Positions 45,949 to 55,823 of a stretch of 64,000 bases of DNA are shown here, piece after piece. The notes beneath the pieces were generated by a model. That model saw nothing but the letters and a program-made list of their open reading frames with translations, was not told the origin of the DNA and searched no databases. Source of the stretch: Hyphomonadaceae bacterium. Lineage in GTDB: Bacteria; Pseudomonadota; Alphaproteobacteria; Caulobacterales; Hyphomonadaceae. Position 1 is the stretch's first letter. Each line of letters opens with the position of its first letter. The position numbers and the translations under genes are program-made. The stretch spans positions 62,001-126,000 of the forward strand of contig JANSWU010000002.1 of the NCBI GenBank assembly GCA_024743315.1, in the 5' to 3' direction.

Positions 45949-46407
45949 TTGCGGTGTCCCTTCTGCGGATCTGAAAATACGGCGGTCAAGGACAGCCGTC
46001 CAGCAGAAGACAATACGGCTGTGCGCCGGCGCCGGGGATGCGACAGCTGCGGCGCCCGATTCACCACATTTGAGCGGGTCCAGTTGCGCGAAATTACGGT
46101 GATAAAGCGGGACGGAAAGCGCGTGCCATTTCAACGCGAAAAACTCGCCCGCGTCATTGCCATTGCTCTGCGCAAGCGCCCGGTTTCAGCCGAGCAGATT
46201 GACCAGATTGTCTCCGGGATCGCCCGTAAGCTTGAAAGCAGCGGTGAAATTGAAATCGCCTCACAGGACATAGGGGAGCTCGCCATGGAGAGCCTGCGCG
46301 CCGTCGACCCGGTCGGTTATGTCCGCTATGCCAGTGTCTATCGTGATTTTGATGCCCCGTCTGATTTTGCGGAATTCATCAAGCAGTCTGAGTTCGATGA
46401 GGACTGA
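45949..46407 (+). CDS. nrdR: transcriptional repressor NrdR
   Basis: Represses ribonucleotide reductase genes in response to ATP/dATP. A zinc ribbon at the N-terminus (RCPFCGS ... [13 protein letters not shown]) is followed by an ATP-cone ([16 protein letters not shown]). Length 152 aa is normal. The start is a TTG with AGGCGA upstream, 4 bp after glyA; starting later would destroy the zinc ribbon. The glyA-nrdR-rib gene order is common in alphaproteobacteria. Confidence 0.96.
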   Translation: MRCPFCGSENTAVKDSRPAEDNTAVRRRRGCDSCGARFTTFERVQLREITVIKRDGKRVPFQREKLARVIAIALRKRPVSAEQIDQIVSGIARKLESSGEIEIASQDIGELAMESLRAVDPVGYVRYASVYRDFDAPSDFAEFIKQSEFDED

Positions 46408-46410
46408 ACC

Positions 46411-47070
46411 GTGACGCGGCCACACGTGACCCTGAAAATCGCGACCAGCATGGATGGCCGGATCGCCCTCGCCAATGGGGTCAGCCAATGGATCACGGGG
46501 AGCGAAAGCCGCGCCCGGGTGCATCAGATGCGCGCTGACCATGATGCGGTCCTGGTCGGGGTCGGGACGGTCCTTGCAGACGATCCCCTGCTCACCGCTC
46601 GCACGGTTCCACCGCCGCCCAAGCAACCCGTCCGCATTGTTGCCGACAGCAAGCTGCGGACGTCGTCTCAATCGCGCCTGCTGAACTCGCAAGGTCTCGG
46701 AAAAGTCGTGCTTGCCAGCACGCGTCCTGCCAAAGGCTATAGCGACGAGGCGATGCAAGGCGGCCCGGAGATCTGGACCGTGCCCGGGCCCGATGGAAAA
46801 GTATCGCCAAAAGCGCTACTCGATCGTTGCGCGGTTGAAGGCTTGAACAAGATCTTCCTCGAAGGTGGTGGCAAACTCGCAGCAAGCTTCATTCAGGCCG
46901 GGCTGGTCGACTCGATTGAGTGGTTCCGGGCACCCATCCTGATTGGCGGTGATGGTTTGCCTGCCGTCGCGGCTCTGGGGCTTTCAGAGATGACAGATGC
47001 GCCGCGTTGGCGCACTGCCGCCACGGCACGGATTGGGGATGACACTTTGGAGACTTATGTTAGGGCCTAA
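46411..47070 (+). CDS. ribD: stand-alone RibD reductase-domain protein
   Basis: 219 residues beginning RPHVTLKIATSMDGRIALANGVSQWITG, the start of the 5-amino-6-(5-phosphoribosylamino)uracil reductase domain, with DAVLVGVGTVLADDPLLTAR and FLEGGGKLAASFI further on. The N-terminal deaminase domain of ordinary bifunctional RibD (HAE and PCxxxxC zinc motifs) is missing, and the DNA directly upstream is nrdR, so this is a native single-domain gene. The deaminase step must come from another gene. Start is GTG, 3 bp after nrdR. Confidence 0.88.
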   Translation: MTRPHVTLKIATSMDGRIALANGVSQWITGSESRARVHQMRADHDAVLVGVGTVLADDPLLTARTVPPPPKQPVRIVADSKLRTSSQSRLLNSQGLGKVVLASTRPAKGYSDEAMQGGPEIWTVPGPDGKVSPKALLDRCAVEGLNKIFLEGGGKLAASFIQAGLVDSIEWFRAPILIGGDGLPAVAALGLSEMTDAPRWRTAATARIGDDTLETYVRA

Positions 47071-47088
47071 GCTCGACAGGAGGGCTCC

Positions 47089-47733
47089 ATGTTTACAGGT
47101 CTCGTGACCGATGTCGGCACGATCCGCAAAGCCGAAGATCGCAATGGACTGCGCCGGTTTGAGGTCGAATGCGCTTACCCGGCAGACAGTATCGAAATGG
47201 GGGCTTCCATCATGCATGCGGGCGTTTGCCTCACCGTGGTTGATTTCGGCGAGGCCGGAAACGGCAGCTGGTTCGCAGTCGAGGCCGTTCCTGAAACCCT
47301 GTCTTTGACAGTGCTCGGCGAGTGGCAAGAGGGCAGCCAGGTCAATCTTGAGCAAAGTTTGAAGCTTGGCCAGGAACTGGGTGGGCATTTTGTCTTCGGT
47401 CATGTCGATGGCGTTGGCGAAGTGATCTCTGTTGAACCGGAAGGCCAAAGCTTTCGGATCACCATCCGCCCGCCGGCAGAAATTGCGAAATATTTCGCCA
47501 AGAAAGGCTCTGCGGCGATCAATGGCGTGTCACTCACTGTGGCCGATGCATTGGCGAACGGAGACTTCCAGGTCGCGATCATCCCGCACACTTGGGAAGT
47601 CACAACACTGCGCGAATTACAGCCCGGATCCCGCGTTAATCTTGAGATTGATATGCTGGCGCGCTACGTGGCGCGGATGATTGGCGTCGATGCGCCGACC
47701 CCGCACGACCCACAAGGAGCCAAAGATGGCTGA
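47089..47733 (+). CDS. ribE: riboflavin synthase alpha chain
   Basis: Dismutates two lumazines to riboflavin. The protein starts MFTGLVTDVGTI, has two lumazine-binding repeats (about residues 1-95 and 96-190), with GVCLTVVDF in the first and GHFVFGHVDGVGEV and NGVSLTV in the second. Length 214 aa is normal. AGGAGGG precedes the ATG. Its 3' end overlaps the ribBX start by 8 nt. Confidence 0.96.
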   Translation: MFTGLVTDVGTIRKAEDRNGLRRFEVECAYPADSIEMGASIMHAGVCLTVVDFGEAGNGSWFAVEAVPETLSLTVLGEWQEGSQVNLEQSLKLGQELGGHFVFGHVDGVGEVISVEPEGQSFRITIRPPAEIAKYFAKKGSAAINGVSLTVADALANGDFQVAIIPHTWEVTTLRELQPGSRVNLEIDMLARYVARMIGVDAPTPHDPQGAKDG

Positions 47734-48850
47734 GGACTTTTCGGCTGCCATTTCCAGCATTGATGAAATCATCGAGGATGCCCGCAATGGCAAGATGTAT
47801 ATCCTTGTCGATGCCGAGGACCGGGAAAATGAAGGCGACCTGATCATTCCGGCGAGCTTTGCCACGCCTGAAGCGGTGAACTTCATGGCCAAATATGGCC
47901 GTGGCCTGATCTGTCTCGCCATGACTGGCGAACGCGGCCGAGCGCTTAATCTGGATATGATGGCGCGGGAAAACCGGGAAAGCATGGGCACCGCCTTCAC
48001 CGTCTCAATCGAAGCCAAAGAGGGGGTCACGACCGGCATCTCGGCGCATGATCGCAGCCACACGGTCCAGGTCGCGATCGACCCCATGTGTGATGCTGAT
48101 GATATCGTGTCACCGGGGCACGTGTTTCCGCTGATCGCCAAGGATGGTGGCACCCTGGTCCGTGCCGGCCATACTGAAGCGGCGGTTGATATCTCCCGCA
48201 TGGCGGGCCTCTATCCGGCCGGCGTCATCTGCGAGATCATGAATGATGATGGCACCATGGCGCGCCTGCCAGAGCTGGTCTCTTTCGCGCAGCTGCATGG
48301 GCTCAAGATCGGCACAATTGCTGATCTGATCGAGTATCGTCGCAAGCATGATCGCTACCTCGAGCGCCGGGTCGAGGCGCCCTTGGAGAGCCAATATGGC
48401 GCCGGCTTCAAGACTGTGATCTTCCGCAATGCGATCGACAATAGTGAGCACATCGCCATCGTTCATGGCGTCGTTGAGCCGGAGAGTACCACCATTGTGC
48501 GCGTCCATCGTACCGATGTCCTGGCCGACATTCTCGGCGAAAAAGGCCCCAGAGAAGGCCTGGTTGAACGCGCCATGAAGATTATTGCGGATGCTGACGA
48601 GCCTGGCGTGGTGGTGTTCGTAAACACGATGCGCCCGAATGCGCTGGCCGAGCGGCTCGGCATGAAGACATCCGAGCCGAAGGACACGCACGCGCCGCTT
48701 CGTGAATATGGCGTCGGCGCGCAAATCCTGCGCGAGCTCGGGGTACGCAAGATGATTTATCTCTCAGACACTGAACCGACCCGCGTCGCTGGACTCGATG
48801 GCTATGGCCTGTCGATCGAAGGCTGGCGACCGCTTTCTGACAAGGACTGA
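47726..48850 (+). CDS. ribB: RibBX-type 3,4-dihydroxy-2-butanone-4-phosphate synthase
   Basis: The N-terminal half (about 1-215) is an intact DHBP synthase: [56 protein letters not shown]. The C-terminal half (about 216-374) resembles GTP cyclohydrolase II but lacks the three zinc-binding Cys: where they should follow VRVH it reads [18 protein letters not shown]. It also lacks the usual catalytic region. This matches the RibBX variant described in Proteobacteria, where the second domain has no cyclohydrolase activity, so a separate RibA is required elsewhere. The ATG at 47726 has AAGGAG. Confidence 0.9.
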   Translation: MAEDFSAAISSIDEIIEDARNGKMYILVDAEDRENEGDLIIPASFATPEAVNFMAKYGRGLICLAMTGERGRALNLDMMARENRESMGTAFTVSIEAKEGVTTGISAHDRSHTVQVAIDPMCDADDIVSPGHVFPLIAKDGGTLVRAGHTEAAVDISRMAGLYPAGVICEIMNDDGTMARLPELVSFAQLHGLKIGTIADLIEYRRKHDRYLERRVEAPLESQYGAGFKTVIFRNAIDNSEHIAIVHGVVEPESTTIVRVHRTDVLADILGEKGPREGLVERAMKIIADADEPGVVVFVNTMRPNALAERLGMKTSEPKDTHAPLREYGVGAQILRELGVRKMIYLSDTEPTRVAGLDGYGLSIEGWRPLSDKD

Positions 48851-48855
48851 TTTTC

Positions 48856-49293
48856 ATGGCCCAGCACCGCATCCTGATCGTCAACTCGCCGTATTACGCG
48901 CACATCTCCGAGGAGCTTGAAAAAGGGGCCCGCGAGGCGCTTGAGGCGTCCGAAGACGATTGCGACATTGAAACCATCATGGTGCCCGGGGCCTTTGAGG
49001 TTCCCGGGGCGATCGCGATGGCGGCCGATAGTGCCAAATATGATGGCTATATCGCGCTTGGCTGTGTCATCCGTGGTGAGACCACCCATTATGACTATGT
49101 TTGCGGCGAGAGCGCCCGTGGCTTGATGTATCTGTCGACAGACCGCCGCCTGGCGATTGGCTATGGCATTCTCACCGTCGAGAACGAAGCCCAAGCGCTG
49201 GCGCGAGCTGAGCGGAGACAGAAAAATAAGGGCAAAGACGCTGCGATTGCTTGCCTGGAAATGCTTAAACTGCGCAAGAAGTTCGTGCGCTAG
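48856..49293 (+). CDS. ribH: 6,7-dimethyl-8-ribityllumazine synthase
   Basis: Makes lumazine from the RibB and RibD products. Motifs: [37 protein letters not shown], and the late [17 protein letters not shown]. Length 145 aa is normal. Begins 5 bp after ribBX and is the last rib gene of the set; nusB follows after 65 bp. Confidence 0.96.
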   Translation: MAQHRILIVNSPYYAHISEELEKGAREALEASEDDCDIETIMVPGAFEVPGAIAMAADSAKYDGYIALGCVIRGETTHYDYVCGESARGLMYLSTDRRLAIGYGILTVENEAQALARAERRQKNKGKDAAIACLEMLKLRKKFVR

Positions 49294-49358
49294 GCAATCG
49301 CAGTCCTAGCGCGCAAAAGGGAATAGCCTTTTCGGCCCGCAAGTGGCATGGACGCGCG

Positions 49359-49835
49359 ATGAGCGAACAGAAACTCCCATTTGAAGTGATCCGTGCCCGC
49401 CGCGCTGGCGCGCGCCTTGCCGCGGTGCAGGCTTTATATCAAATGGAGCAGACTGGGCAGAGTGGTAAAGCCGCGATCCGCGATCTGATGGATGACCGCC
49501 TTGGTCTTGGCCCGGACGAAGACCCGGTTGAAGAAGCCGACCCTGATCTGTTCAAAGCCATCGTCAATGCCACGATCGAGCACCAGAAGACCGTCGATAC
49601 TGCGATCCTGGCGCGCCTGTCCAAGGGCTGGAAACTCTCGCGCCTGGACTCCACAACCCGTTCGATCTTGCGCGCTGCCACTGCAGAGCTCGTCGCACAT
49701 CAGGAGCTGTCGCGGCGCATCCTGCTCGACGAATATGTCTCGCTGGCGCATGATTTCTTCGACAAGACCGAAGCCAATTTCGTCAATGCGGTGCTCGATA
49801 ATGTCTCAAAAGACTTGCGGCCTGAAGAGGCATAA
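49359..49835 (+). CDS. nusB: transcription antitermination protein NusB
   Basis: Component of the rRNA antitermination complex. All-helical protein with ARLAAVQALYQMEQTG at the N-terminus, WKLSRLDSTTRSILRAATAEL and ILLDEYVSLAHDFFDKTEANFVNAVLDNVSKD near the C-terminus. Length 158 aa. The ribH-nusB-thiL order is widely conserved. Confidence 0.95.
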   Translation: MSEQKLPFEVIRARRAGARLAAVQALYQMEQTGQSGKAAIRDLMDDRLGLGPDEDPVEEADPDLFKAIVNATIEHQKTVDTAILARLSKGWKLSRLDSTTRSILRAATAELVAHQELSRRILLDEYVSLAHDFFDKTEANFVNAVLDNVSKDLRPEEA

Positions 49836-49860
49836 GGTCTAGCTTCCTTAAGGAGGCTGA

Positions 49861-50757
49861 ATGCGCGAAACGGACTGGATTCAACGCTTTATCGTGCCCC
49901 TGGTCAAAGCCCGAGGGGCCGACCGATTGCGGGATGATGTGGCCCTCCTGAGTGCCGACGGCCCCATCATTGTAACCATGGATACGCTGGTTGAAGGCGT
50001 GCATTTTCTTGCAAGCGATCCGCTCAACACGGTTGGCCAGAAGCTGGTGCGGGTGAATCTCTCTGACATTCTCGCCAAAGGTGCGGAACCGGTTGAGGCT
50101 TTGCTGTCAATTTCCTGGCCGCGTGGCAGATCTGAAACTGAGTTCGGGGCGCTGATGGCTGGTCTGGAGCGCGATCTGGATGATTTTGGCATCGCGCTGA
50201 TCGGTGGTGACCTCGTATCTATCGATGGCCCGCTGACTTTGACGCTGACCCTGACCGGGCGATGCTTGATGGCCGGACCGGTGCGTCGTTCTGGGGGCAG
50301 GGCGGGGCAGGCTTTGCTGATCAATGGAAAGATCGGTTGGGGGCAGATCGGCCTTCAGGCGGCAAAATCAGATCCGGCCAGCGAAGCGGCGATGCGTTAT
50401 CGCGTCCCCAAGATCAGCTCCATATTTGCCGCGCAGGTGGTGGCCGACTTTGCGCGTGCCAGTATGGATGTGTCTGACGGGCTCCTAATCGACGCTGCAC
50501 GCCTCGCAGAAGCGAGTAAGTGCGGCGTCACGATCGCACTTGAACAGGTGCCGCTTGCTGCCGAGACAGACGATCTCGCTGAGATCCTCGTTCAGTGCAC
50601 CGCCGGTGATGATTATCGTATTCTGATCAGCGCAGAGCCTGACCAAAACGTGCCAGGCTTCACCAAAATCGGCCAATTGACCGAATCACAAGGGCTGCAA
50701 CTCGCCTATAACGGGAACTCTGTTAACCCGCCCTCAACCCTTGGGTTTGAGCATTAG
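49861..50757 (+). CDS. thiL: thiamine-monophosphate kinase
   Basis: Phosphorylates thiamine monophosphate to the active diphosphate. AIR-synthase fold with DDVALLS, MDTLVEGVHFL, VRVNLSDILAKGAEPVEALLSI, GIALIGGDLV, and the later MDVSDGLLIDA. Length 298 aa. SD AAGGAGG is 5 nt before the ATG. Last gene of the run starting at glyA. Confidence 0.95.
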   Translation: MRETDWIQRFIVPLVKARGADRLRDDVALLSADGPIIVTMDTLVEGVHFLASDPLNTVGQKLVRVNLSDILAKGAEPVEALLSISWPRGRSETEFGALMAGLERDLDDFGIALIGGDLVSIDGPLTLTLTLTGRCLMAGPVRRSGGRAGQALLINGKIGWGQIGLQAAKSDPASEAAMRYRVPKISSIFAAQVVADFARASMDVSDGLLIDAARLAEASKCGVTIALEQVPLAAETDDLAEILVQCTAGDDYRILISAEPDQNVPGFTKIGQLTESQGLQLAYNGNSVNPPSTLGFEH

Positions 50758-50896
50758 CAGGAGTTTTGGGGATGTGACTCGCGTTGAGCGCGATAATCCT
50801 TGCGAAGGAGCAGCGACTGTTGCAGTCATACGCCCACAAACAAAAAACCACGGGGCTGGGAGTGTCCCGTACAATTTATAGGGAGGTAGGGCTCAC

Positions 50897-53068
50897 ATGA
50901 CCCTTTGGTTTTGGATTGCCTTAGTCGCGGCTGTGCTCGCGATCGGCTTTGGCTGGCTGCAAAGTCAGTCGATCATGAAAGCAGATGCGGGCAATGACCG
51001 CATGAAAGAGATCGCTGCGGCGATTCAGGAAGGCGCAAATGCCTATTTGAGCCGTCAGTATCGGACGATTGCGATGGTTGGCGTGGTTGTCACGATCGTT
51101 GTCTTCGCTTTGCTGGGTTGGCAAGCGGCGCTGGGGTTCGTCATCGGCGCGGTCCTGTCCGGTGCGGCTGGCTTTATCGGCATGAAAGTGTCCGTTCAGG
51201 CCAACGTTCGCACCACACAGGCGGCCAGCACATCCTTGCAGGACGGCCTGTCCATGGCGTTTAAGTCCGGTGCTGTGACCGGCTTGCTCGTGGTCGGCCT
51301 GGCCCTGCTCGGTGTGGTCGCTTATTACGGCCTGCTGGTAGGCGGCCTTGGCTATGATGAAGGCAGCCGAAAAGTGGTTGACGGTCTCGTAGCCCTCGGT
51401 TTTGGCGCATCTCTGATCTCAATCTTTGCTCGTCTCGGCGGAGGTATCTTCACCAAAGGCGCCGACGTTGGCGGCGATATGGTGGGTAAGGTTGAAGCTG
51501 GCATCCCGGAAGACGATCCGCGCAACGCAGCGACTATTGCGGACAATGTCGGCGATAATGTCGGAGACTGTGCTGGTATGGCGGCCGACCTGTTCGAAAC
51601 CTATGCGGTGACGATTGTGGCGACTATGGTCCTCTCGGCTATCTATTTCGCGGGCATGGATTATCTGGGCAGCATCCTGCTATTCCCGCTGGCGATTTGT
51701 GCGGTCTGTATCATCGCTTCGGTGATCGGCACCTTCTTCGTCAAGCTCGGCAAAGGGTCGACCAATATTATGGGCGCGCTCTATAAGGGCCTGATTGCGA
51801 CTGGCGTTTTGACCCTGGCGGGGCTTGCGGTCGCCGTTCAATACGCCTTGCCGAATGGCTTTGGTGAACTTGAAGGGGCTGGTGCAGCGCTCGGACTATT
51901 AAGTGCAGATGGCACCGGCGCCGCGATTGTCACGGGTATGGACCTGTTCCTATGTGGTGTGGCTGGCCTGGTTGTGACTGCTTTGATCGTGGTCATCACC
52001 GAGTATTATACCGGGGTCGACTATCGTCCGGTGAAGTCTGTGGCCGAAGCGTCTGCCTCCGGGCATGGCACGAACGTGATCCAGGGTCTTGCCGTTTCGC
52101 TGGAATCCACGGCGCTGCCAGCGATCACGATTATCGCAGGCATCATCCTGACCTTTAACCTGGCCGGTCTGTTCGGTATCGCGATTGCGACAACCACCAT
52201 GTTGGCCCTGGCCGGTATGATCGTCGCGCTCGACGCGTTTGGCCCGGTCACCGACAATGCTGGCGGCATCGCTGAAATGGCAGAACTGCCAAGCAGCGTA
52301 CGTGACACGACAGACGCCCTTGATGCGGTTGGCAACACGACCAAGGCTGTGACCAAAGGCTATGCGATTGGCTCAGCCGGCCTTGGTGCCCTTGTGCTGT
52401 TTGCGGCGTACAATGAAGACCTGAAATATTTCGCAGCGAATGCAGCGGAAGGCAGCTTCTTTGATGGGATCGGCGTCGTGAACTTCTCGATCGCCAATCC
52501 ATATGTCGTAGTAGGTCTGCTGTTTGGTGGTCTATTGCCCTTCCTGTTCGGCGGCATGTCGATGATGGCCGTTGGCCGCGCTGCGCAAGCGGTTGTGGAA
52601 GAAGTGCGCAGCCAGTTCAAGAATGATCCGGGTATTATGGCCGGCACGTCGAAGCCAAATTATGGCAAGGCGGTCGACATTCTGACCTCGGCGGCGATTA
52701 AGGAAATGATTGTTCCATCCTTGCTGCCAGTCCTGTCTCCGATCGTACTATTCCTGCTGATCTGGTGGATCGCAGGCGCGTCAGCGGCGCTGGCTGCCGT
52801 GGGCGCCATGTTGCTCGGCGTCATTGTGACCGGCCTGTTTGTGGCCATCTCAATGACCTCCGGTGGCGGCGCCTGGGACAATGCCAAGAAGTATATCGAA
52901 GACGGCAATCATGGCGGCAAGGGCTCTGAGGCCCACAAAGCCGCGGTGACCGGCGACACGGTTGGCGACCCTTATAAGGACACTGCTGGCCCGGCGGTGA
53001 ACCCGATGATCAAGATCACCAATATTGTTGCGCTCTTGATGCTCGCGGTGCTGGCCGGAGGTCATTAA
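50897..53068 (+). CDS. hppA: membrane-bound proton-translocating pyrophosphatase, K+-independent type
   Basis: Couples pyrophosphate hydrolysis to proton export across the inner membrane. 723 residues with about 16 hydrophobic helices. The substrate loop reads [20 protein letters not shown], followed by [20 protein letters not shown], and [20 protein letters not shown] later. In GNTTKA the last variable residue is Lys483; Lys here marks the K+-independent class (Ala in the K+-dependent one). Monocistronic: 139 bp of promoter region upstream with GGGAGG as SD, and a strong terminator downstream. Confidence 0.96.
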   Translation: MTLWFWIALVAAVLAIGFGWLQSQSIMKADAGNDRMKEIAAAIQEGANAYLSRQYRTIAMVGVVVTIVVFALLGWQAALGFVIGAVLSGAAGFIGMKVSVQANVRTTQAASTSLQDGLSMAFKSGAVTGLLVVGLALLGVVAYYGLLVGGLGYDEGSRKVVDGLVALGFGASLISIFARLGGGIFTKGADVGGDMVGKVEAGIPEDDPRNAATIADNVGDNVGDCAGMAADLFETYAVTIVATMVLSAIYFAGMDYLGSILLFPLAICAVCIIASVIGTFFVKLGKGSTNIMGALYKGLIATGVLTLAGLAVAVQYALPNGFGELEGAGAALGLLSADGTGAAIVTGMDLFLCGVAGLVVTALIVVITEYYTGVDYRPVKSVAEASASGHGTNVIQGLAVSLESTALPAITIIAGIILTFNLAGLFGIAIATTTMLALAGMIVALDAFGPVTDNAGGIAEMAELPSSVRDTTDALDAVGNTTKAVTKGYAIGSAGLGALVLFAAYNEDLKYFAANAAEGSFFDGIGVVNFSIANPYVVVGLLFGGLLPFLFGGMSMMAVGRAAQAVVEEVRSQFKNDPGIMAGTSKPNYGKAVDILTSAAIKEMIVPSLLPVLSPIVLFLLIWWIAGASAALAAVGAMLLGVIVTGLFVAISMTSGGGAWDNAKKYIEDGNHGGKGSEAHKAAVTGDTVGDPYKDTAGPAVNPMIKITNIVALLMLAVLAGGH

Positions 53069-53092
53069 GACCGCTGTCTCAACTCTAAAACC

Positions 53093-53126
53093 AAAAACCC
53101 GCGTCCTCAGTGACGCGGGTTTTTTT
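53093..53126 (+). terminator. intrinsic terminator of hppA
   Basis: ACCCGCGTC (53097-53105), loop CTCAGT, GACGCGGGT (53112-53120) and a run of T to 53126. Perfect 9-bp stem. Confidence 0.92.
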
Positions 53127-53196
53127 ACATCAGCCCGGGTCTGAATGGTCCAATTGTTGCGTGAGATAGATCGACACACGAGATCAGGATCACGAC

Positions 53197-54174
53197 ATGA
53201 CTTGGACGCAAGCGTCCCATTTTTTCGACAGTGAGCAGTCTGTCACGGCGAAGACGTCGGGATTTGTGTTTGCCTGCCTGATCGTCATGGCGCTGTATTT
53301 TGGACCCTATCGAGCGCTTCAAGCCGAACCGGAGATCGATTCGACGGTCCTAAGGGGTGCCGAGGCGTCCGCGCCGGATCAGTCGCTCCCAATCGTTGGA
53401 AAAGCGACAAAGCCACCAGTCGAAGATGTTGCGGTGACCCCGACTCTGGTTTCCCCAAATGCAGTCTATGCGGATTTAAGAAACCCCATCGACCCCAACG
53501 TCTTTTTCGCCGCCAATCACGCAAATGATGGAGCGATGACGCAGTATGCCGGACCATTCTTGCCAGAAAACCATGTCCAGACCGATGCGTACCTGGCTTT
53601 GATGGTGAAGGCCCGTTCGCGGCCTCAGCGGCCGACCATGGCTGAGATGAAAAGTCACGCGCGCTATGGGTATGGACGTTATGAGACGATCATGCGCCCC
53701 TCCGGTGAGCCGGGCGTGGTGTCGGCCTTCTTCACTTATACAGGGCCATGGTTCGGCACACCGCATGATGAGGTCGACATCGAATTCACCGGCAACCGAC
53801 CGAGTGATATCGAGTTCAATTATTTCAAAAGCGGCGTCCGTGGCGCGTATGCCCGCAAAGATCTCGGCTTTGACGCCTCAGCGCAAATGCACCTGTATGC
53901 CTTTGACTGGCTCGAAGATAAGATCATCTGGTATGTCGACGGCCAGGAGATTTATCGCACGCCCGTCGATCGCAAAGATATCCCGACGCATGAGAGCAAA
54001 ATTTTTATCAGCGCATGGGCAGGCGCAGACCGCGTGCGTGCCTGGACGGGGCCGCTGCAATTTGGCGCCGAAGCGCAAGCCGAGTTCGAATGTATCTCGT
54101 TCACCCCGGTGGGCGATGCGTCTCGGTCCTGTTCGGATCAATGGGCCGAGCGTACCCATGCGGTCACCCATTAG
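53197..54174 (+). CDS. GH16 family glycoside hydrolase, membrane-anchored or exported
   Basis: 325 residues. One hydrophobic helix (about 22-37, GFVFACLIVMALYFG) anchors or exports the protein. The catalytic domain has the GH16 signature DEVDIEF with nucleophile Glu192, Asp194 and acid/base Glu196, and the jelly-roll ending HLYAFDWLEDKIIWYVDGQEIYR. The closest type is the ExoK/lichenase-like subgroup that cuts beta-1,3-1,4-glucans or bacterial exopolysaccharide, but GH16 also includes algal galactan hydrolases, so the substrate is open. Its end overlaps the convergent GNAT gene by 11 bp. Own promoter after the hppA terminator, AGGA before the ATG. Confidence 0.85.
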   Translation: MTWTQASHFFDSEQSVTAKTSGFVFACLIVMALYFGPYRALQAEPEIDSTVLRGAEASAPDQSLPIVGKATKPPVEDVAVTPTLVSPNAVYADLRNPIDPNVFFAANHANDGAMTQYAGPFLPENHVQTDAYLALMVKARSRPQRPTMAEMKSHARYGYGRYETIMRPSGEPGVVSAFFTYTGPWFGTPHDEVDIEFTGNRPSDIEFNYFKSGVRGAYARKDLGFDASAQMHLYAFDWLEDKIIWYVDGQEIYRTPVDRKDIPTHESKIFISAWAGADRVRAWTGPLQFGAEAQAEFECISFTPVGDASRSCSDQWAERTHAVTH

Positions 54175-54622
54175 GCGACCACGCAAAACGCAGATCGAAG
54201 CGCTGATAATCATCGCGCCAAACGCGTGACTCGCGGGTCAGGCCATTGCGTTTGTAAAATCGAACTGCGCCGTCATTGGCTTCGGCGACCGTCAGCCAGA
54301 AGCCATCCGGAAATTCGCGTCTGACAAACTGTAAACAAGATTGACCCAATCCGTTCCCTTGCCATTGCGGCGTCAGAAAGAGCTGGGAGAGACAAGTTTC
54401 AGCAGGTTTCAGGAGGATCAAACCCGCCAGCTCGCCTGCTTGTTCGACGGCAATCAGGCGCGCTCCCTGATCCACAAGCGTTACGAGGCGGGCCTTAAGG
54501 TCAGCATCGCTGAGCTGTTCAGGGCTTTCGACACCGGTCGACTTCCATGACTCGTTCCAGATAGCTGCAATTGCCGCATAGTCTGATGGAAGCGCCGCGC
54601 GAAAGCGGGGCTCCGGGCGCAT
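54164..54622 (-). CDS. GNAT family N-acetyltransferase
   Basis: 152 residues with the acetyl-CoA-binding motif QWQGNGLGQSCLQFVRREFP (motif A, Q-x2-G-x-G) and the later WLTVAEANDGAVRFYKRNGL. The acceptor substrate cannot be inferred. It lies 6 bp downstream of bamE on the same strand and converges on the GH16 gene. Confidence 0.85.
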   Translation of the reverse strand: MRPEPRFRAALPSDYAAIAAIWNESWKSTGVESPEQLSDADLKARLVTLVDQGARLIAVEQAGELAGLILLKPAETCLSQLFLTPQWQGNGLGQSCLQFVRREFPDGFWLTVAEANDGAVRFYKRNGLTRESRVWRDDYQRFDLRFAWSPNG

Positions 54623-54628
54623 GATGGC

Positions 54629-55108
54629 TTAGTTCCGACGTCCAGTCGGGTTTCCTGGTGTGCGCTCATCCGTCTGCGGCAGCGCAACCGCGCCGACCGT
54701 GCCGAAGATCTGTTCGAGCAGGCCAAGTTCACGGCCGCGCGTTGGGGTCTCGCGCGACGCGTAGCGAATGATCTGGCCATCGGTCTCATCATAGGTGAGC
54801 AGCTCTTCGACAACATCATCTTCGCCAAATTTGATCGCGGTGATCGCGCGCTGTGTGGTGCGCGGCGTCAGGAAGGCAATCCGCTCGCGGCGGGTGGTGA
54901 TATAGAACCAGGTGTTCTCGTCAAACACGCTTTCCGTCGAGGCCGAGCCAAGCTGCGCGAGCACGCTGGCGCGCGTATCTTCGCCGACCTTGATTTCTTC
55001 CGGCAGCACTTCGTCGGCAGTGTAGCCATGATAGTCATCAATTGGCGTGATGCAGGCTGTGGTCAGCGCTGACAAAGCGATGGAAGCAAGAATGACACGT
55101 CGCGCCAT
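54629..55108 (-). CDS. bamE: BamE/SmpA-type outer-membrane lipoprotein
   Basis: Small subunit of the Bam outer-membrane assembly complex. It begins with a signal peptide and lipobox LTTAC, then the SmpA/OmlA domain (IKVGEDTRASVLAQLGSASTESVFDENTWFYIT). Length 159 aa from ATG 55108; the open frame continues 23 codons upstream without similarity. It diverges from the cytochrome-chaperone gene, the usual arrangement in alphaproteobacteria. Confidence 0.88.
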   Translation of the reverse strand: MARRVILASIALSALTTACITPIDDYHGYTADEVLPEEIKVGEDTRASVLAQLGSASTESVFDENTWFYITTRRERIAFLTPRTTQRAITAIKFGEDDVVEELLTYDETDGQIIRYASRETPTRGRELGLLEQIFGTVGAVALPQTDERTPGNPTGRRN

Positions 55109-55204
55109 GGAAGGACTCCTGATACTTGCGCTGGAGATAATGCGGAAATCCGCTAATTGGCAACCACTAGGAAACACCCACGAGACGTCTAAATTAGGGC
55201 AATC

Positions 55205-55717
55205 ATGTTTGGTTTGTTTAAACGAGAGGCGGTCGACAAAGAGGCCGCACGGCGGTGGCGAGACGCTGTGACAAGCGAGGCCCGCCTGCCGGAACCGTAC
55301 CTGAAAGGTTGGGTCACGGACACCATTTATGGTCGCTTCAACATGGTGGCTTTGGTCGCGACCCTTGCCATGCGTCGTCTACGGGCGGAAGGGCGCGAGG
55401 GTCAGGCGCTCTCAAAAGCGTTCGCGGAGTTATTATTTTCGGACTTTGATCATGCCTTGCGTGAGAATGGCGTTGGCGATTCGTCCATCGCTCGCCGGAT
55501 CCGTAAAATGGGCGAAGAGTTTTACGGCCTGGCCAGCGCGATCGACGCGGCGCTCGAGCTTGGTGGACCGCAGCAGGAAGTTGCCAAAGTCATTCAGCGC
55601 AACGTCCAGCGTGACGAGGCCAAGGCGCTTGAGCTCGCAGACCATTTGCTGGCGCTCAGCGAACGGGTCGAGCGTTTGCCGCGGGAGGCGGTGATGAATG
55701 GCCCGGAGGCGATCTAG
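55205..55717 (+). CDS. ubiquinol-cytochrome c chaperone (CBP3/UQCC) family protein
   Basis: 170 residues with the family core RLPEPYLKGWVTDTIYGRFNMVALVATLAMRRL and later LFSDFDHALRENGVGDSSIARRIRKMGEEFYG. The mitochondrial relatives help assemble cytochrome b of the bc1 complex; the same role is presumed here. It is followed by plsX after 106 bp. In many relatives a DUF177 (YceD) gene sits in between; here there is none. Confidence 0.88.
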   Translation: MFGLFKREAVDKEAARRWRDAVTSEARLPEPYLKGWVTDTIYGRFNMVALVATLAMRRLRAEGREGQALSKAFAELLFSDFDHALRENGVGDSSIARRIRKMGEEFYGLASAIDAALELGGPQQEVAKVIQRNVQRDEAKALELADHLLALSERVERLPREAVMNGPEAI

Positions 55718-55823
55718 GCGCCAATCATCAGATCGCATCTGCAGTCACACACATCCGTTGCCTTTCCATGCGGTCGCGCATAGGTTGCGCCGTCTTTAGA
55801 AGGCACCGTGGAGTTCCGGTCCG

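Noticed and set aside
47071-47088. FMN riboswitch in front of ribE
   Set aside because: Only 18 bp separate ribD and ribE, and no RFN element is visible anywhere ahead of the rib genes.
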